Below, piece after piece: positions 17,562-25,731 of a stretch of 64,000 nt of DNA. Numbering within the stretch: the stretch's first letter is position 1; each line of letters starts with the position of its first letter. The position numbers and the translations under genes are program-made. The notes under the pieces were generated by a model. The model was not told where the DNA came from, did not search any database, and worked only from the letters and a program-made list of their open reading frames with translations. Source of the stretch: HXMU1420-2 sp034670145 (GTDB lineage Bacteria; Pseudomonadota; Alphaproteobacteria; Rhodobacterales; Rhodobacteraceae); assembly GCA_034670145.1 (NCBI GenBank), contig JAXMOA010000003.1, positions 288,467 through 352,466 on the forward strand, given 5' to 3'.

Positions 17562-18149
17562 TTATTCGGCCGCCAGCTGTTCCTGGGACCCGGCAGCGCG
17601 GGGCCGCATGGTGGCGACCAGCTCGGCCACCTTGATGCCGAATTTGCTCAGCTCGCTACGGTTGGTGATGGTGCCATTGGCCGAGCGATACATCCAGTCC
17701 ACCGTGTCGAGCACATGTCCGCCGGCCTGTTCGGGCAGCTGGATCTTGTAGCGCAATTGCACGGCGGCGCCGGATTGCCAGCCGGTGCCGGTGCCGACGA
17801 CGTCGGGCGCGGTGGCGGTGATGCGGCCCTGGTCATCGACCTTGAGGGTCCAGAACCTGTCTTGGGTATTGCCGTTGTCGTAGACGAAATGTTCGCTCAT
17901 CTGGCCGGTGTTGCCGTCCCATTCGGCGTGGAACACGCCGGTGAAGCGCGAGGTGACGCGTCCGGTTGGTCCGTAGATCACGCCGTCGCAATCAATGGTG
18001 CCGTTGAGGTGTTCGCGGATGTCGAAGATGGGGCCGGTTTCGGCGTAGTCCTGGGGTTTCTGGGCGCGGAAGGTTGCGTAGGCGGTGCGCAACCAGATCA
18101 GCCCGAGCATGATCATCGCGCCGAGCAGGAGGAAAGAGAGTTTTGCCAT
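17562..18149 (-). CDS. DUF3833 domain protein
   Basis: 195-residue protein with one N-terminal hydrophobic segment (LSFLLLGAMIMLGLIWL), acting as a signal anchor or uncleaved signal, followed by a lipocalin-like beta-rich domain of the DUF3833 type (GVFHAEWDG, WTLKVDDQGRI, DTVDWMYRSANGTI). DUF3833 genes recur beside cyclopropane-fatty-acid synthase, DUF1365 and amine-oxidase genes, so a role in membrane lipid modification is inferred. It directly abuts the MFS gene, whose stop lies one base away, so the two are translationally close. Confidence 0.85.
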   Translation of the reverse strand: MAKLSFLLLGAMIMLGLIWLRTAYATFRAQKPQDYAETGPIFDIREHLNGTIDCDGVIYGPTGRVTSRFTGVFHAEWDGNTGQMSEHFVYDNGNTQDRFWTLKVDDQGRITATAPDVVGTGTGWQSGAAVQLRYKIQLPEQAGGHVLDTVDWMYRSANGTITNRSELSKFGIKVAELVATMRPRAAGSQEQLAAE

Positions 18150-19397
18150 TCAGGAATCCTCTGGGGTTAAGGTTGCCAGCAGTCCGATGGCCAGGAGTTT
18201 GAGGGCGCAGGGGACGGCGGCATAGAGCAGGGTGAGGCGCAGGAGCGCCTGGGGTGGGTTGTCGGGGCCGGATTGGAAGCCGGCGGCGTCGAGCAGGGGC
18301 AAGAGGGTGACCGCTGCGAGTGCGAGCGAGATTTTGGTGACGAAGGACCACAGGCCAAAGCCTTCGCTGGCGGAGGGTGAAATGCGGGCCAGGCGGGCGG
18401 CGAACATGGCCGGGAGCAGTGTCATATCGGCCCCCAGGGCTGCGCCGGAGGCGAGGCAGATCAGGGCAAAGGGCAGCACATCGCCCGGACCCAGCGCCAA
18501 TGCGCCGCCAAAGGCGAGGATGGACAGGACCATGCCCACAAGCAGCATGGGACGGGGGCCGAACCGCGCGGCCAGGCGGCCCCAGAGCGGGGCGGCGGCG
18601 GCGGCGGCGAGGAAGAAGAGCAACAGCAGAGGACCGGCGGCATCCGGGGCGTTGAGCCGGCTTTCCACGAAGAACAGGAAGAGGGTGGAGCTGACGGCGA
18701 CGGGCGCGGCGTTGACCAGCGCGATCAGCAGCAGACGCCGGGCCCTCTGGTCGGACAGGACGGTGCGCAGTCCCGAGGGGCCGCTGGCCGGGGTGGCGGA
18801 CCATTCGCGCTGCATGGCGAGGGTGGCGAGCAGGGCGATGCCGGCGAAACCCGCGGCGAAGACGGCAAAGGGGTTGTCGGAAAAGCTGGCCGCGACGACC
18901 GGGGCGACAGAGGCCAGGCAGACCCCCAGCAGCGCGCCGGTTTCGCGCCAGCGTGCCACGCGCAGGTGGCCCTGGGTGGGGAATGTGTCGGCTTTGGCCA
19001 CGCCCTGGGCGTAGAAGACGATGGTGAGATAGCTATAGCCCGAGAACAGCAGGGTGAGCATTGCGGCAAACCAGATCAGCGGGTTCATGGGGGGCGCAAT
19101 GGCAAAGAGGCCGAACATGGCGGCGGCCATGATCAGCGCTGCGATGGCGGCGCTGAGGGCGCGGTGGCGCGACAGGATGCGGGCCAGGCGGCCCAGCAGC
19201 GGGTCCTGGACCACGTCCAGCAAGCGCAGGGCGAACAGGATGCCGCCGAGCGCGGCGAGGCTGACGCCATAGGTATCAACGTAGAACTTTGGCGCATGGA
19301 TATAGATGGGCAGACCGGCCGCAGCCAGCAGACCTGCGAACAGGGCGTAAGACGGCAGGTGATTGCCGCGCTGGATATCGGTCTGAGCCATGGTCAT
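18150..19397 (-). CDS. MFS transporter, GPH (MelB-like) family
   Basis: 415-residue carrier with about 12 hydrophobic helices. The N-terminal PIYIHAPKFYVDTYGVSL and the RLLDVVQDPLLGRL loop are typical of glycoside-pentoside-hexuronide-type symporters (MFS_2). The ATG at 19397 overlaps the DUF1365 stop as ATGA; a second ATG at 19391 is possible, while the frame extends further upstream without support. The substrate is unknown; its conserved place with lipid-modifying genes suggests a lipid-related or small-molecule cargo rather than a sugar. Confidence 0.88.
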   Translation of the reverse strand: MTMAQTDIQRGNHLPSYALFAGLLAAAGLPIYIHAPKFYVDTYGVSLAALGGILFALRLLDVVQDPLLGRLARILSRHRALSAAIAALIMAAAMFGLFAIAPPMNPLIWFAAMLTLLFSGYSYLTIVFYAQGVAKADTFPTQGHLRVARWRETGALLGVCLASVAPVVAASFSDNPFAVFAAGFAGIALLATLAMQREWSATPASGPSGLRTVLSDQRARRLLLIALVNAAPVAVSSTLFLFFVESRLNAPDAAGPLLLLFFLAAAAAAPLWGRLAARFGPRPMLLVGMVLSILAFGGALALGPGDVLPFALICLASGAALGADMTLLPAMFAARLARISPSASEGFGLWSFVTKISLALAAVTLLPLLDAAGFQSGPDNPPQALLRLTLLYAAVPCALKLLAIGLLATLTPEDS

Positions 19398-20227
19398 CCG
19401 CGCGAGACGGTGTGATCTGGTGGCAGGGGTCTGGCGCGGAAGGTGGCGCGTTTCCACCAAAGTTTCGCCGCCTGCCAGTGGATCAGCGCCAGCACGCGGC
19501 GCGAACCGAACGGGCGGCGCAGGCAGGACCAGAGGATTGCCCGGTTGCTGAGCGGTTTGCGGGTGCCGGTGAGCGTCGCGATCAGCCCGCCTGTCCCGGT
19601 GGCGCCGCTGTGGGCATCCTGGGGCGATTTGACGGCCTGGAGATAGTCGATCCAGATGCCGATGCGATCCGGGCCAATGTCAAAGCGGAAGGTATAGCCG
19701 CCATTCACCGGCTGGAACGGAGAGACATGAAAGACTTTGGTCGCGCCCAGCCGGTCCTGCGGGGTGATGGCGCGCTGGTCCGGGTGGTGACAGATATAGG
19801 AATGGCGTTCGCCAAAGGTGTTGGTGACCTCGGCGATCACGCTGGTCAGGCGCGTCATCTGGTCATCGCTGTAACAAAGCCAGAAGCTGACCGGGTTGAA
19901 GGCATGGCCCAGCAGGCGCGGTTGGGCCAGCAGACAGATGCGCGCCGGTTGGTCCAGTTGATGGTCGCGCAGCACGGCGCGGACCCAATCGGCGCCGTGG
20001 CCATCGCCGATGTCGCCGCCATGGTCGCGGTCGCGGATCGAGGCCAGATTGGCCTTGTTCCGCGAAAAGAGTTTGGGCGTGGGTCCTGTGGATTCGGCAT
20101 CGCAGAGGATGAAATCCACCGAATAACGAAAGGCGTTTTTCACGGCCCCTTTGCGCCCATGGTAGGTATGGGCAGCGATATGGTCGAGCGGGGCGTTTTG
20201 CGCGTGGGGGTTGGGCGTGCCTGTCAT
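19394..20227 (-). CDS. DUF1365 protein (UfaO-like)
   Basis: 277-residue DUF1365 protein. The start at 20227 overlaps the upstream stop as ATGA. Typical features are the N-terminal TYHGRKGAVKNAFRYSVDFIL, the GHAFNPVSFWLCY motif and HVSPFQPVNGGYTF. As I recall, the R. sphaeroides homologue RSP_1090 was linked to furan fatty acid synthesis (UfaO, proposed to insert oxygen into a methylated diunsaturated acyl chain). That assignment is literature memory, not visible here. It sits next to the amine-oxidase-like gene, as in Rhodobacter. Cytoplasmic or peripheral membrane. Confidence 0.88.
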   Translation of the reverse strand: MTGTPNPHAQNAPLDHIAAHTYHGRKGAVKNAFRYSVDFILCDAESTGPTPKLFSRNKANLASIRDRDHGGDIGDGHGADWVRAVLRDHQLDQPARICLLAQPRLLGHAFNPVSFWLCYSDDQMTRLTSVIAEVTNTFGERHSYICHHPDQRAITPQDRLGATKVFHVSPFQPVNGGYTFRFDIGPDRIGIWIDYLQAVKSPQDAHSGATGTGGLIATLTGTRKPLSNRAILWSCLRRPFGSRRVLALIHWQAAKLWWKRATFRARPLPPDHTVSRG

Positions 20228-21519
20228 TCTGCCACCACCTGAAGCGCTGTGGTGCGCAGGATCTGGTCGGCGACGGCGGCTGCGCTGGCCATGCCGTCTT
20301 CGTGGAAGCCATTGCGCATCCAGGCACCACAGAACCAGGTGCGGTTGGTGCCGTTCATGGTGCGCAGCTGGTCCTGTGCCTCGAGCACACCCGGCCCGTA
20401 AACCGGGTGGCGCATGGTGGTTTGGTCGTAAATCAGCTCTTCCCGGATGCGGCCTGTGTCGTTGAGTGTGACAAACATCGGATCCGAATGGGGGATCGGT
20501 TGCAGGGAGTTCATCCAATAGGTCAGATCCAGCGCGTTGGAGCCGCCTTTGGGTTCGGTGTAGCTCCAGCTGGACCAGACCGAGCGCCGTTTGGGCATGA
20601 TCGTGGTGTCGCGGTGCAGGGTCACGGTGTTGGGTTGATAGGCGATGCGTTCGAGGGAGGCGCGCTCGGAGTGGCTGGGATCGGAGAGCAGGCGCAGGGT
20701 GTCATCCGCGTGAGTGGCCAGCACAACCTCGTCAAAGCGTTCCCAGCCGTGGCCTTTGGTGTGCACCTCGGGGCCGGTCGGGCTGCGGCGGATGGACTGG
20801 ACCTGCGCCGAGAGGCGGACCGATACGTCGCGTTCCTGCAAAGCGCGGCCCAGCCGGGACACATATTGCTGAGAGCCGCCGCGCACGGTGTACCATTGGT
20901 GCTGGCCTTTTTTGCCCAGCAGCGCATGATTGCGAAAGAAGCGGATCATGGCGTAGGCGGGGAAATCCATCACCTGTTCGCGCGGTGTTGACCAGATCGC
21001 GCCGGAAAACGGCAGCAGGTAATAGTCGCGGAACCAGTCGCCTGTGCCGAGTTTGCGCAGCAGGTCGCGGACCGTCATGGAAGGGTCATCTGCCATGTCG
21101 AGCGCGTTGTTGTTGAAATAGACCAGGTCGCGCACCATCCGGGCAAAGGCCGGACGCATGATGTTGCGTCGCTGGGCAAAGAGGCTGTTGATGCTTTGCA
21201 CCGAGTATTCGAGCGCCCCTCCGTCAAAGGAGGCGCCAAAGCTCATCTTGCTTTTCGCCACGGGAACGCCGAGGTCGTCAAACAGCGCGCAGAGGCGGGG
21301 ATAATTGACCCGGTTGAACACGATGAAGCCGGTATCAACCGGCTGATCCCCGTTTTGCCCGGCAATCACGGTGCGGGCATGTCCGCCCAGGCGGTTGGCG
21401 GATTCAAACAGCGTGACATTATGGCCCTGTCCCAGCAGCCAGGCGGCCCCCATTCCAGATATGCCACCGCCTATGACGGCAATTTTGCGAGAGGCGGTGA
21501 TAGGCTGTTCAAACGGCAT
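20224..21519 (-). CDS. FAD-dependent amine oxidase/desaturase-like protein (UfaD-like)
   Basis: 431-residue flavoprotein. The FAD Rossmann motif KIAVIGGGISGMGAAWLL is at the N-terminus, followed by the amine-oxidase GGHARTV segment. The C-terminal FAD-binding motif is FCGAWMRNGFHEDGMASA. It resembles the R. sphaeroides RSP_1091 family, reported as an acyl-chain desaturase (UfaD) in furan fatty acid synthesis. ATG at 21519 follows GGGAAAG; a TTG five codons upstream is possible. It is the first gene of the five-gene leftward operon and lies about 30 nt from a sigma-E-like promoter. Confidence 0.9.
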   Translation of the reverse strand: MPFEQPITASRKIAVIGGGISGMGAAWLLGQGHNVTLFESANRLGGHARTVIAGQNGDQPVDTGFIVFNRVNYPRLCALFDDLGVPVAKSKMSFGASFDGGALEYSVQSINSLFAQRRNIMRPAFARMVRDLVYFNNNALDMADDPSMTVRDLLRKLGTGDWFRDYYLLPFSGAIWSTPREQVMDFPAYAMIRFFRNHALLGKKGQHQWYTVRGGSQQYVSRLGRALQERDVSVRLSAQVQSIRRSPTGPEVHTKGHGWERFDEVVLATHADDTLRLLSDPSHSERASLERIAYQPNTVTLHRDTTIMPKRRSVWSSWSYTEPKGGSNALDLTYWMNSLQPIPHSDPMFVTLNDTGRIREELIYDQTTMRHPVYGPGVLEAQDQLRTMNGTNRTWFCGAWMRNGFHEDGMASAAAVADQILRTTALQVVAE

Positions 21520-21548
21520 TCTGGACTTTCCCAATGATCACTATGAAG

Positions 21549-21578
21549 GGGATACGCATCGGATCGGGTGGCGGATCG
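21549..21578 (-). promoter_or_regulatory. Candidate sigma-E (RpoE) promoter for the leftward lipid operon
   Basis: On the minus strand CGATCC (21573-21578) and TATCCC (21549-21554) are 18 nt apart. The layout matches the facing rpoE promoter (TGATCC-N18-TATCAG) and the TGATCC-type -35 known for Rhodobacter RpoE. The -10 lies about 30 nt before the amine-oxidase ATG. Confidence 0.5.
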
Positions 21579-21657
21579 TTTTTTTTGAGAAGTTTTCAGG
21601 TGGTTTGCGCGTGAACGGGCGGCAGGTGGGGGGATGCAGAAAAAATTGTCCGGGCGG

Positions 21658-21687
21658 TGATCCAGTTTCAGATGGGCTGCGTATCAG
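21658..21687 (+). promoter_or_regulatory. Candidate autoregulated sigma-E promoter of rpoE-chrR
   Basis: TGATCC (21658-21663) and TATCAG (21682-21687) are separated by 18 nt, about 107 nt before the rpoE start. The -35 is identical to the Rhodobacter sphaeroides RpoE consensus as I recall it, and rpoE is autoregulated there. Confidence 0.6.
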
Positions 21688-21793
21688 TTTTATGTTGACC
21701 GAAGCTGATACTATCCAGAGAGTTGCCCGCGCCCGGATCTGCCCGGCCCCCGAAACATCTCGGGTCAAAAAGAGTGCGCGAAGAGAGTCGACA

Positions 21794-22327
21794 TTGACCG
21801 AGACACACTGGGTAAATTGCGTGGAGCGAATCCGCGACCATCAGGACAAGGAGGCCTTTGCCGCCCTGTTCGACCATTTCGCACCGCGCGTTAAGGGTTT
21901 CTTGATCAAAAGCGGCGCTGATGTCGCGACGGCCGAGGAATGTGCCCAGGACGTGATGGTGACGCTGTGGCGCAAGGCGCATCTGTTTGATGGGTCGCGG
22001 GCCTCGGTTGCGACATGGGTTTTCACGATCGCACGAAACCGTCGGATTGACGTGCTGCGCAAAGAAAAACGGCCCGAGCCCGAGGATCTGACCTGGGGCC
22101 CAGAGGCGGAACCGGACCAGGCGGATGTCTTGGCCCTACAACAGGAGAATACGCGCTTGAAGGAGGCGATATCAGACCTACCTGAGGCGCAGAGAGTGTT
22201 GATCGAACAGGCCTATTTTGGTGACTTGAGCCATCGCGAAATTGCATCGCGTACAGGGCTGCCACTGGGCACGATCAAATCCCGTATCCGTCTGGCGCTG
22301 GACCGTCTGCGCCATGTAATGAAATGA
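21794..22327 (+). CDS. rpoE: ECF sigma factor RpoE (ECF11, singlet-oxygen response)
   Basis: 177-residue group IV sigma factor. Region 2 reads AEECAQDVMVTLWRKAHLFDGSRASVATWVF and leads into IARNRRIDVLRK; region 4 has SHREIASRTGLPLGTIKSRIRLALDRLR. Close resemblance to R. sphaeroides RpoE, including PEPEDLTWGPEAEPDQADV, identifies the ECF11 group, which directs the transcriptional response to singlet oxygen. No ATG fits; TTG at 21794 preceded by AAGAGAG is the best start. It overlaps chrR by ATGA, coupling sigma and anti-sigma synthesis. Confidence 0.94.
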   Translation: MTETHWVNCVERIRDHQDKEAFAALFDHFAPRVKGFLIKSGADVATAEECAQDVMVTLWRKAHLFDGSRASVATWVFTIARNRRIDVLRKEKRPEPEDLTWGPEAEPDQADVLALQQENTRLKEAISDLPEAQRVLIEQAYFGDLSHREIASRTGLPLGTIKSRIRLALDRLRHVMK

Positions 22328-23010
22328 AAAAAATGAACGATAAAATTCAGCACCATTTGAGCGACGATTTGTTGTTTGGGTATTCGGCCGGGACATTGCC
22401 CGAGGCGTTTAACCTGATCGTTGCCGCGCATGTTTCGGTCTGTGATCAGTGCCGTGCCGTCGTGGAGAGCTATGATGCGTTGGGCGGTGCCCTGGTCGAG
22501 CAGACCACGCCGGACCGCGTGGACGAGATGGCCGTGATGGGCGCAGGCACGTTGAGCGCGGTTCTGGAGCGGATTGCGGCGGAGCCGGAGCAGGACGCAG
22601 CGCCTGTGTCGCCGCAGGGGGCCTCGGGCGGGCCGTTGCCGCGCCCTGTGCAGGATTATGTCGGGGGCGATCTGGACGCGGTGCGCTGGCGGCCTCTGGG
22701 CATGGGTGTGCGCCAGGCGATCCTGGCGGAAAGCCCGTCTGGCACGGCGCGGTTGCTGTATATTCCGGCGGGCACGGCGGTGCCGGATCATGGCCATCGC
22801 GGCACCGAGCTGACCATGGTTTTGCAGGGTGCCTTTGTGGACGAGAATGACTATTTCGCCCGTGGCGATGTGGAGATTGCCGACGAGGACGTTGTGCATA
22901 CGCCGATTGCCGATGTGGGCGAGGATTGCATTTGTCTGGCCGTGACTGACGCGCCATTGCGGTTTCGCAAACTGGTGCCGCGTCTGTTGCAGCCGTTTTT
23001 CCGCATCTGA
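22324..23010 (+). CDS. chrR: Anti-sigma factor ChrR (zinc-binding, cupin-type)
   Basis: 228-residue anti-sigma factor that holds RpoE inactive until singlet oxygen or organic peroxide triggers its turnover. The N-terminal ZAS domain has the zinc motif Hx3CxxC (HVSVCDQC, H36, C40, C43) plus a histidine near the N-terminus. The C-terminal cupin domain retains metal-binding histidine and glutamate residues (HGHRGTELTMV, DEDVVHTP), as in Rhodobacter ChrR, where this domain is needed for the response. An alternative start lies three codons downstream (MNDKIQ). Cytoplasmic. Confidence 0.94.
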   Translation: MKKMNDKIQHHLSDDLLFGYSAGTLPEAFNLIVAAHVSVCDQCRAVVESYDALGGALVEQTTPDRVDEMAVMGAGTLSAVLERIAAEPEQDAAPVSPQGASGGPLPRPVQDYVGGDLDAVRWRPLGMGVRQAILAESPSGTARLLYIPAGTAVPDHGHRGTELTMVLQGAFVDENDYFARGDVEIADEDVVHTPIADVGEDCICLAVTDAPLRFRKLVPRLLQPFFRI

Positions 23011-23082
23011 CACTGGACGGTTTGGTTTTGACGCAGGCGGGTCCTTGGGCCCGCCTGTTTCTGTGTGGCGCAGTCCGGGGTT

Positions 23083-24453
23083 TCAGAGCGGTGACATGAT
23101 GTCGATACTGCCATGACGCCCGCGCAATTTGGTTTGCGCGATGTGACGCCACTCTTGCGGATTGCCGAGCGGCCCTGCGGCGTCAATGGTTTCGCGCGAG
23201 GCAAGGACGGAGGCGTCCAGTTCCTTTGACATTTCCTCCAGCCGGGCGGCCACGTTCACGGTGTCGCCAAAGACGGAGTATTCCAGCCGGGTATCATCAC
23301 CGACCACGCCGCTGAAGACGGTGCCAAAGTGCAGACCGATGCCGACCTTGACCGGCGTGCCGTGACTGCGGGCGCGTTCGTCGGACCATTTCTGCATGGC
23401 GCTCTGAAGGTCGGCGGCGCAGGCCAGCCCGTTGGCGGCGGCGCGGGCGGGTGTCTGCGGCTCTATGAACAGCACCATGGCGGCGTCGCCCATGAATTTG
23501 TCGATGATGCCGTCGTGGGCCTCGACCACCTGTGCGATGCGGGTGCGGAAATCTGTCACAAAGCTGGAGACCTGTTGCGGCGTCATCTGTTCGGACAATT
23601 GGGTGAAGCCGCGAATGTCGACAAACAGCACGGCAACCTCTTCGCGTTGACCGCGGCGCAGGTCCTGGAGTTGGCCGGCCGCCAGTTGCGGCGCCAGTTT
23701 GGCCGGCAGATAGCGGGTGAGGTTGGCGTTGCGCACGGAGGTTTCGATTGAGCTGTGCAGCAGCCGGCGCATGCGCCAGGTGGCATAGACCATAATGCCC
23801 GCGCCCAGCGACAGCAGGACCAGGCGCATGACATTGGGTGGCGGTGCCAGGAACAGCCAGACCGCGCTGTCGGCGATGTTTTTGGTGGCCCAGGGGTCGA
23901 TGCTGACCAGGCTGGCGAGGCCGACGACCAGGGCCAGTGCGGTTCCGGCCATGACCTTGGGGTTGCCGCGCAGCACGCCGAAACTGAGGACGAGCGGGAC
24001 CAGCCAGACCGAGGGGTAGAGAAAGACGGTGTCGCCCATCAGTTTGGTGTTTTGCATGCTGTTCCAGACCGAGGCGACAACAAAGAACACATCCGCCAGA
24101 GTCAGGGGCACCAGCATCCAGCGGCGAAATCCGCCGATGCGCAGCAGCAGCCAGGCCAGCAGGCCAACGACAAAATAGGCGAACATCGTGAACATGGCCA
24201 GATCGCCCTGGCGGGTGAGGATGGTGTTGGCCTGCTCTTCGGGCGAGGGGATGACCACGGCCAGCAAGAGGAACAGCCCCGCCGCCGCCGCCATCCGGGC
24301 GACCGAGACGGTGCGTTCGGCCTCCATCTCTGCGTTTTGCAGGAGGGTCTGAACCTCGGGCGTATGCAGGGGCGCGGCGGGCCGGGAGGCTGATTTTCGG
24401 TTTGATTTCCGGTTTGATTTTCTGGCGGCGCGCGCCTTGGGGGAAGCCGACAA
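23083..24453 (-). CDS. Membrane-bound class III adenylate/guanylate cyclase
   Basis: About 456 residues. A basic N-terminal tail is followed by about six hydrophobic helices (residues about 55-235) and a class III cyclase domain. Metal-binding aspartates are in FVDIRGFTQLS and FMGDAAMVLF, and the EYSVFGDTVNVAARLE transition-state motif is intact, so the enzyme should be active; ATP versus GTP preference is not certain. The start is uncertain: TTG at 24453 has a GAGG upstream, and another TTG lies at 24486; no ATG precedes the first helix. It follows rmuC closely on the same strand. No HAMP or CHASE2 domain is visible. Confidence 0.88.
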   Translation of the reverse strand: MSASPKARAARKSNRKSNRKSASRPAAPLHTPEVQTLLQNAEMEAERTVSVARMAAAAGLFLLLAVVIPSPEEQANTILTRQGDLAMFTMFAYFVVGLLAWLLLRIGGFRRWMLVPLTLADVFFVVASVWNSMQNTKLMGDTVFLYPSVWLVPLVLSFGVLRGNPKVMAGTALALVVGLASLVSIDPWATKNIADSAVWLFLAPPPNVMRLVLLSLGAGIMVYATWRMRRLLHSSIETSVRNANLTRYLPAKLAPQLAAGQLQDLRRGQREEVAVLFVDIRGFTQLSEQMTPQQVSSFVTDFRTRIAQVVEAHDGIIDKFMGDAAMVLFIEPQTPARAAANGLACAADLQSAMQKWSDERARSHGTPVKVGIGLHFGTVFSGVVGDDTRLEYSVFGDTVNVAARLEEMSKELDASVLASRETIDAAGPLGNPQEWRHIAQTKLRGRHGSIDIMSPL

Positions 24454-24492
24454 ATGAGGTGCCTCGCAGTGATTGACAGGGTTCAACCCGGT

Positions 24493-25731
24493 TTAGACAT
24501 CCGGTTTGGTCAATGGAACGATCTTGGGCGGTTCTTCCGTCGCGACGTCTTCGAAATCGAAGCGATCCAGGCGGAGGGCGCGGCGGCCGGCCTTTTCGGC
24601 GCTGACCTTGATTTCGCCGATGTCCTTTTGGGCCTGATTGAAATGGCGGTCCAGATTGCCGACACGGTCGCCCAGGCGTTCGACATCCTTGTGCAGCGCG
24701 GCGAGCTCTTTGCGGATGGCGCCGGCCTGTTCGCGCATGCGGGCATCCTTGAGGATGGCGCGCATGGTGTTCAGCGTGGCCATGCAGGTGGTTGGTGACA
24801 CGATCCAGACGCGGGCGTCAAAACCTTCGCGCACCACATGCGGCAGGCGGGCGTGCAGTTCGGCGTAGACGGCCTCGGACGGGACGAACATCAGCGCGCC
24901 GTCGGCGGTTTCGCCATCCAGGATGTAACGTTCGGAAATGGCGCGGATATGGACGCGCACGGCATTGCCAAAGCTTTTGAGGGCGCGCTCGGCCTGGTCC
25001 TTGGTTTGGGCGGCAACCAGGTTTTCGAAATCTTCGAGGGGGAATTTGGCGTCAATGACGATGGGGCCCGGCGGGTTGGGCAGGTGGATCAGGCAATCGG
25101 CCCGTTTGCCGTTGGAGAGCACGTGCTGGAAGGCGTAGGCATCGGCGGGCAGGGCCTTGGACACGATGTCATTCAGCTGGATTTCCCCGAACATGCCGCG
25201 GCGCTGTTTGTTGGACAGGATGTCTTGCAGGCTGAGCACATCGCCGGAGAGTTTGGTGATATTGTCCTGCGCCTTGTCGATGGCGCGCAGCCGTTCTTGC
25301 AGGGCGGTGAGCGAGGTTGCGGTTTGTTTGGAGGAGCCGTGCAGGGATTCGCGGAGCCGTTCCTGCATTTCGGTCATGGCGCGGTTGGCGCGCATGGCGT
25401 TGTCGGCCAGCCGGTCGGCCATGTTTTGCTGGACGTCCGCCAGGCGGGTTTCCATGGTCTGGACCATCTGCACCTGCGCATTGGCCTGTGTATCCGAGAC
25501 CTGTTGCAGGCCGCCTTGCAACTGGGCCTGCCCCTGCCCCAGATGCTGGACGCTTTGGCCCAGGTGGTTGAGCTGTTGCGCCAGTGGCGCGACGCTGAGC
25601 GCAGAACGATTGGCCGCGCGCAGGGCCAGCCACAACATCAGCAGGATCAGCAACACCAGCGCGGCGCCAACCCCGGCCGCGATCACGGCCGGATCGTTCA
25701 GCGCATAGCTTTGGTCACCGATCTGGATCAT
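24493..25731 (-). CDS. rmuC: DNA recombination protein RmuC
   Basis: 412-residue protein with an N-terminal transmembrane helix (about 18-38), a long coiled coil rich in Q, L and A (about 50-160) and a C-terminal nuclease-like RmuC domain (RGMFGEIQLNDIV, IVIDAKFPLEDFENL, FVPSEAVYAEL, VSPTTCMATLNT). RmuC limits inversions at short repeats in E. coli. It overlaps the mutL stop by four bases (ATGA), so the two DNA-maintenance genes are probably co-translated. Length is normal. Confidence 0.94.
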   Translation of the reverse strand: MIQIGDQSYALNDPAVIAAGVGAALVLLILLMLWLALRAANRSALSVAPLAQQLNHLGQSVQHLGQGQAQLQGGLQQVSDTQANAQVQMVQTMETRLADVQQNMADRLADNAMRANRAMTEMQERLRESLHGSSKQTATSLTALQERLRAIDKAQDNITKLSGDVLSLQDILSNKQRRGMFGEIQLNDIVSKALPADAYAFQHVLSNGKRADCLIHLPNPPGPIVIDAKFPLEDFENLVAAQTKDQAERALKSFGNAVRVHIRAISERYILDGETADGALMFVPSEAVYAELHARLPHVVREGFDARVWIVSPTTCMATLNTMRAILKDARMREQAGAIRKELAALHKDVERLGDRVGNLDRHFNQAQKDIGEIKVSAEKAGRRALRLDRFDFEDVATEEPPKIVPLTKPDV

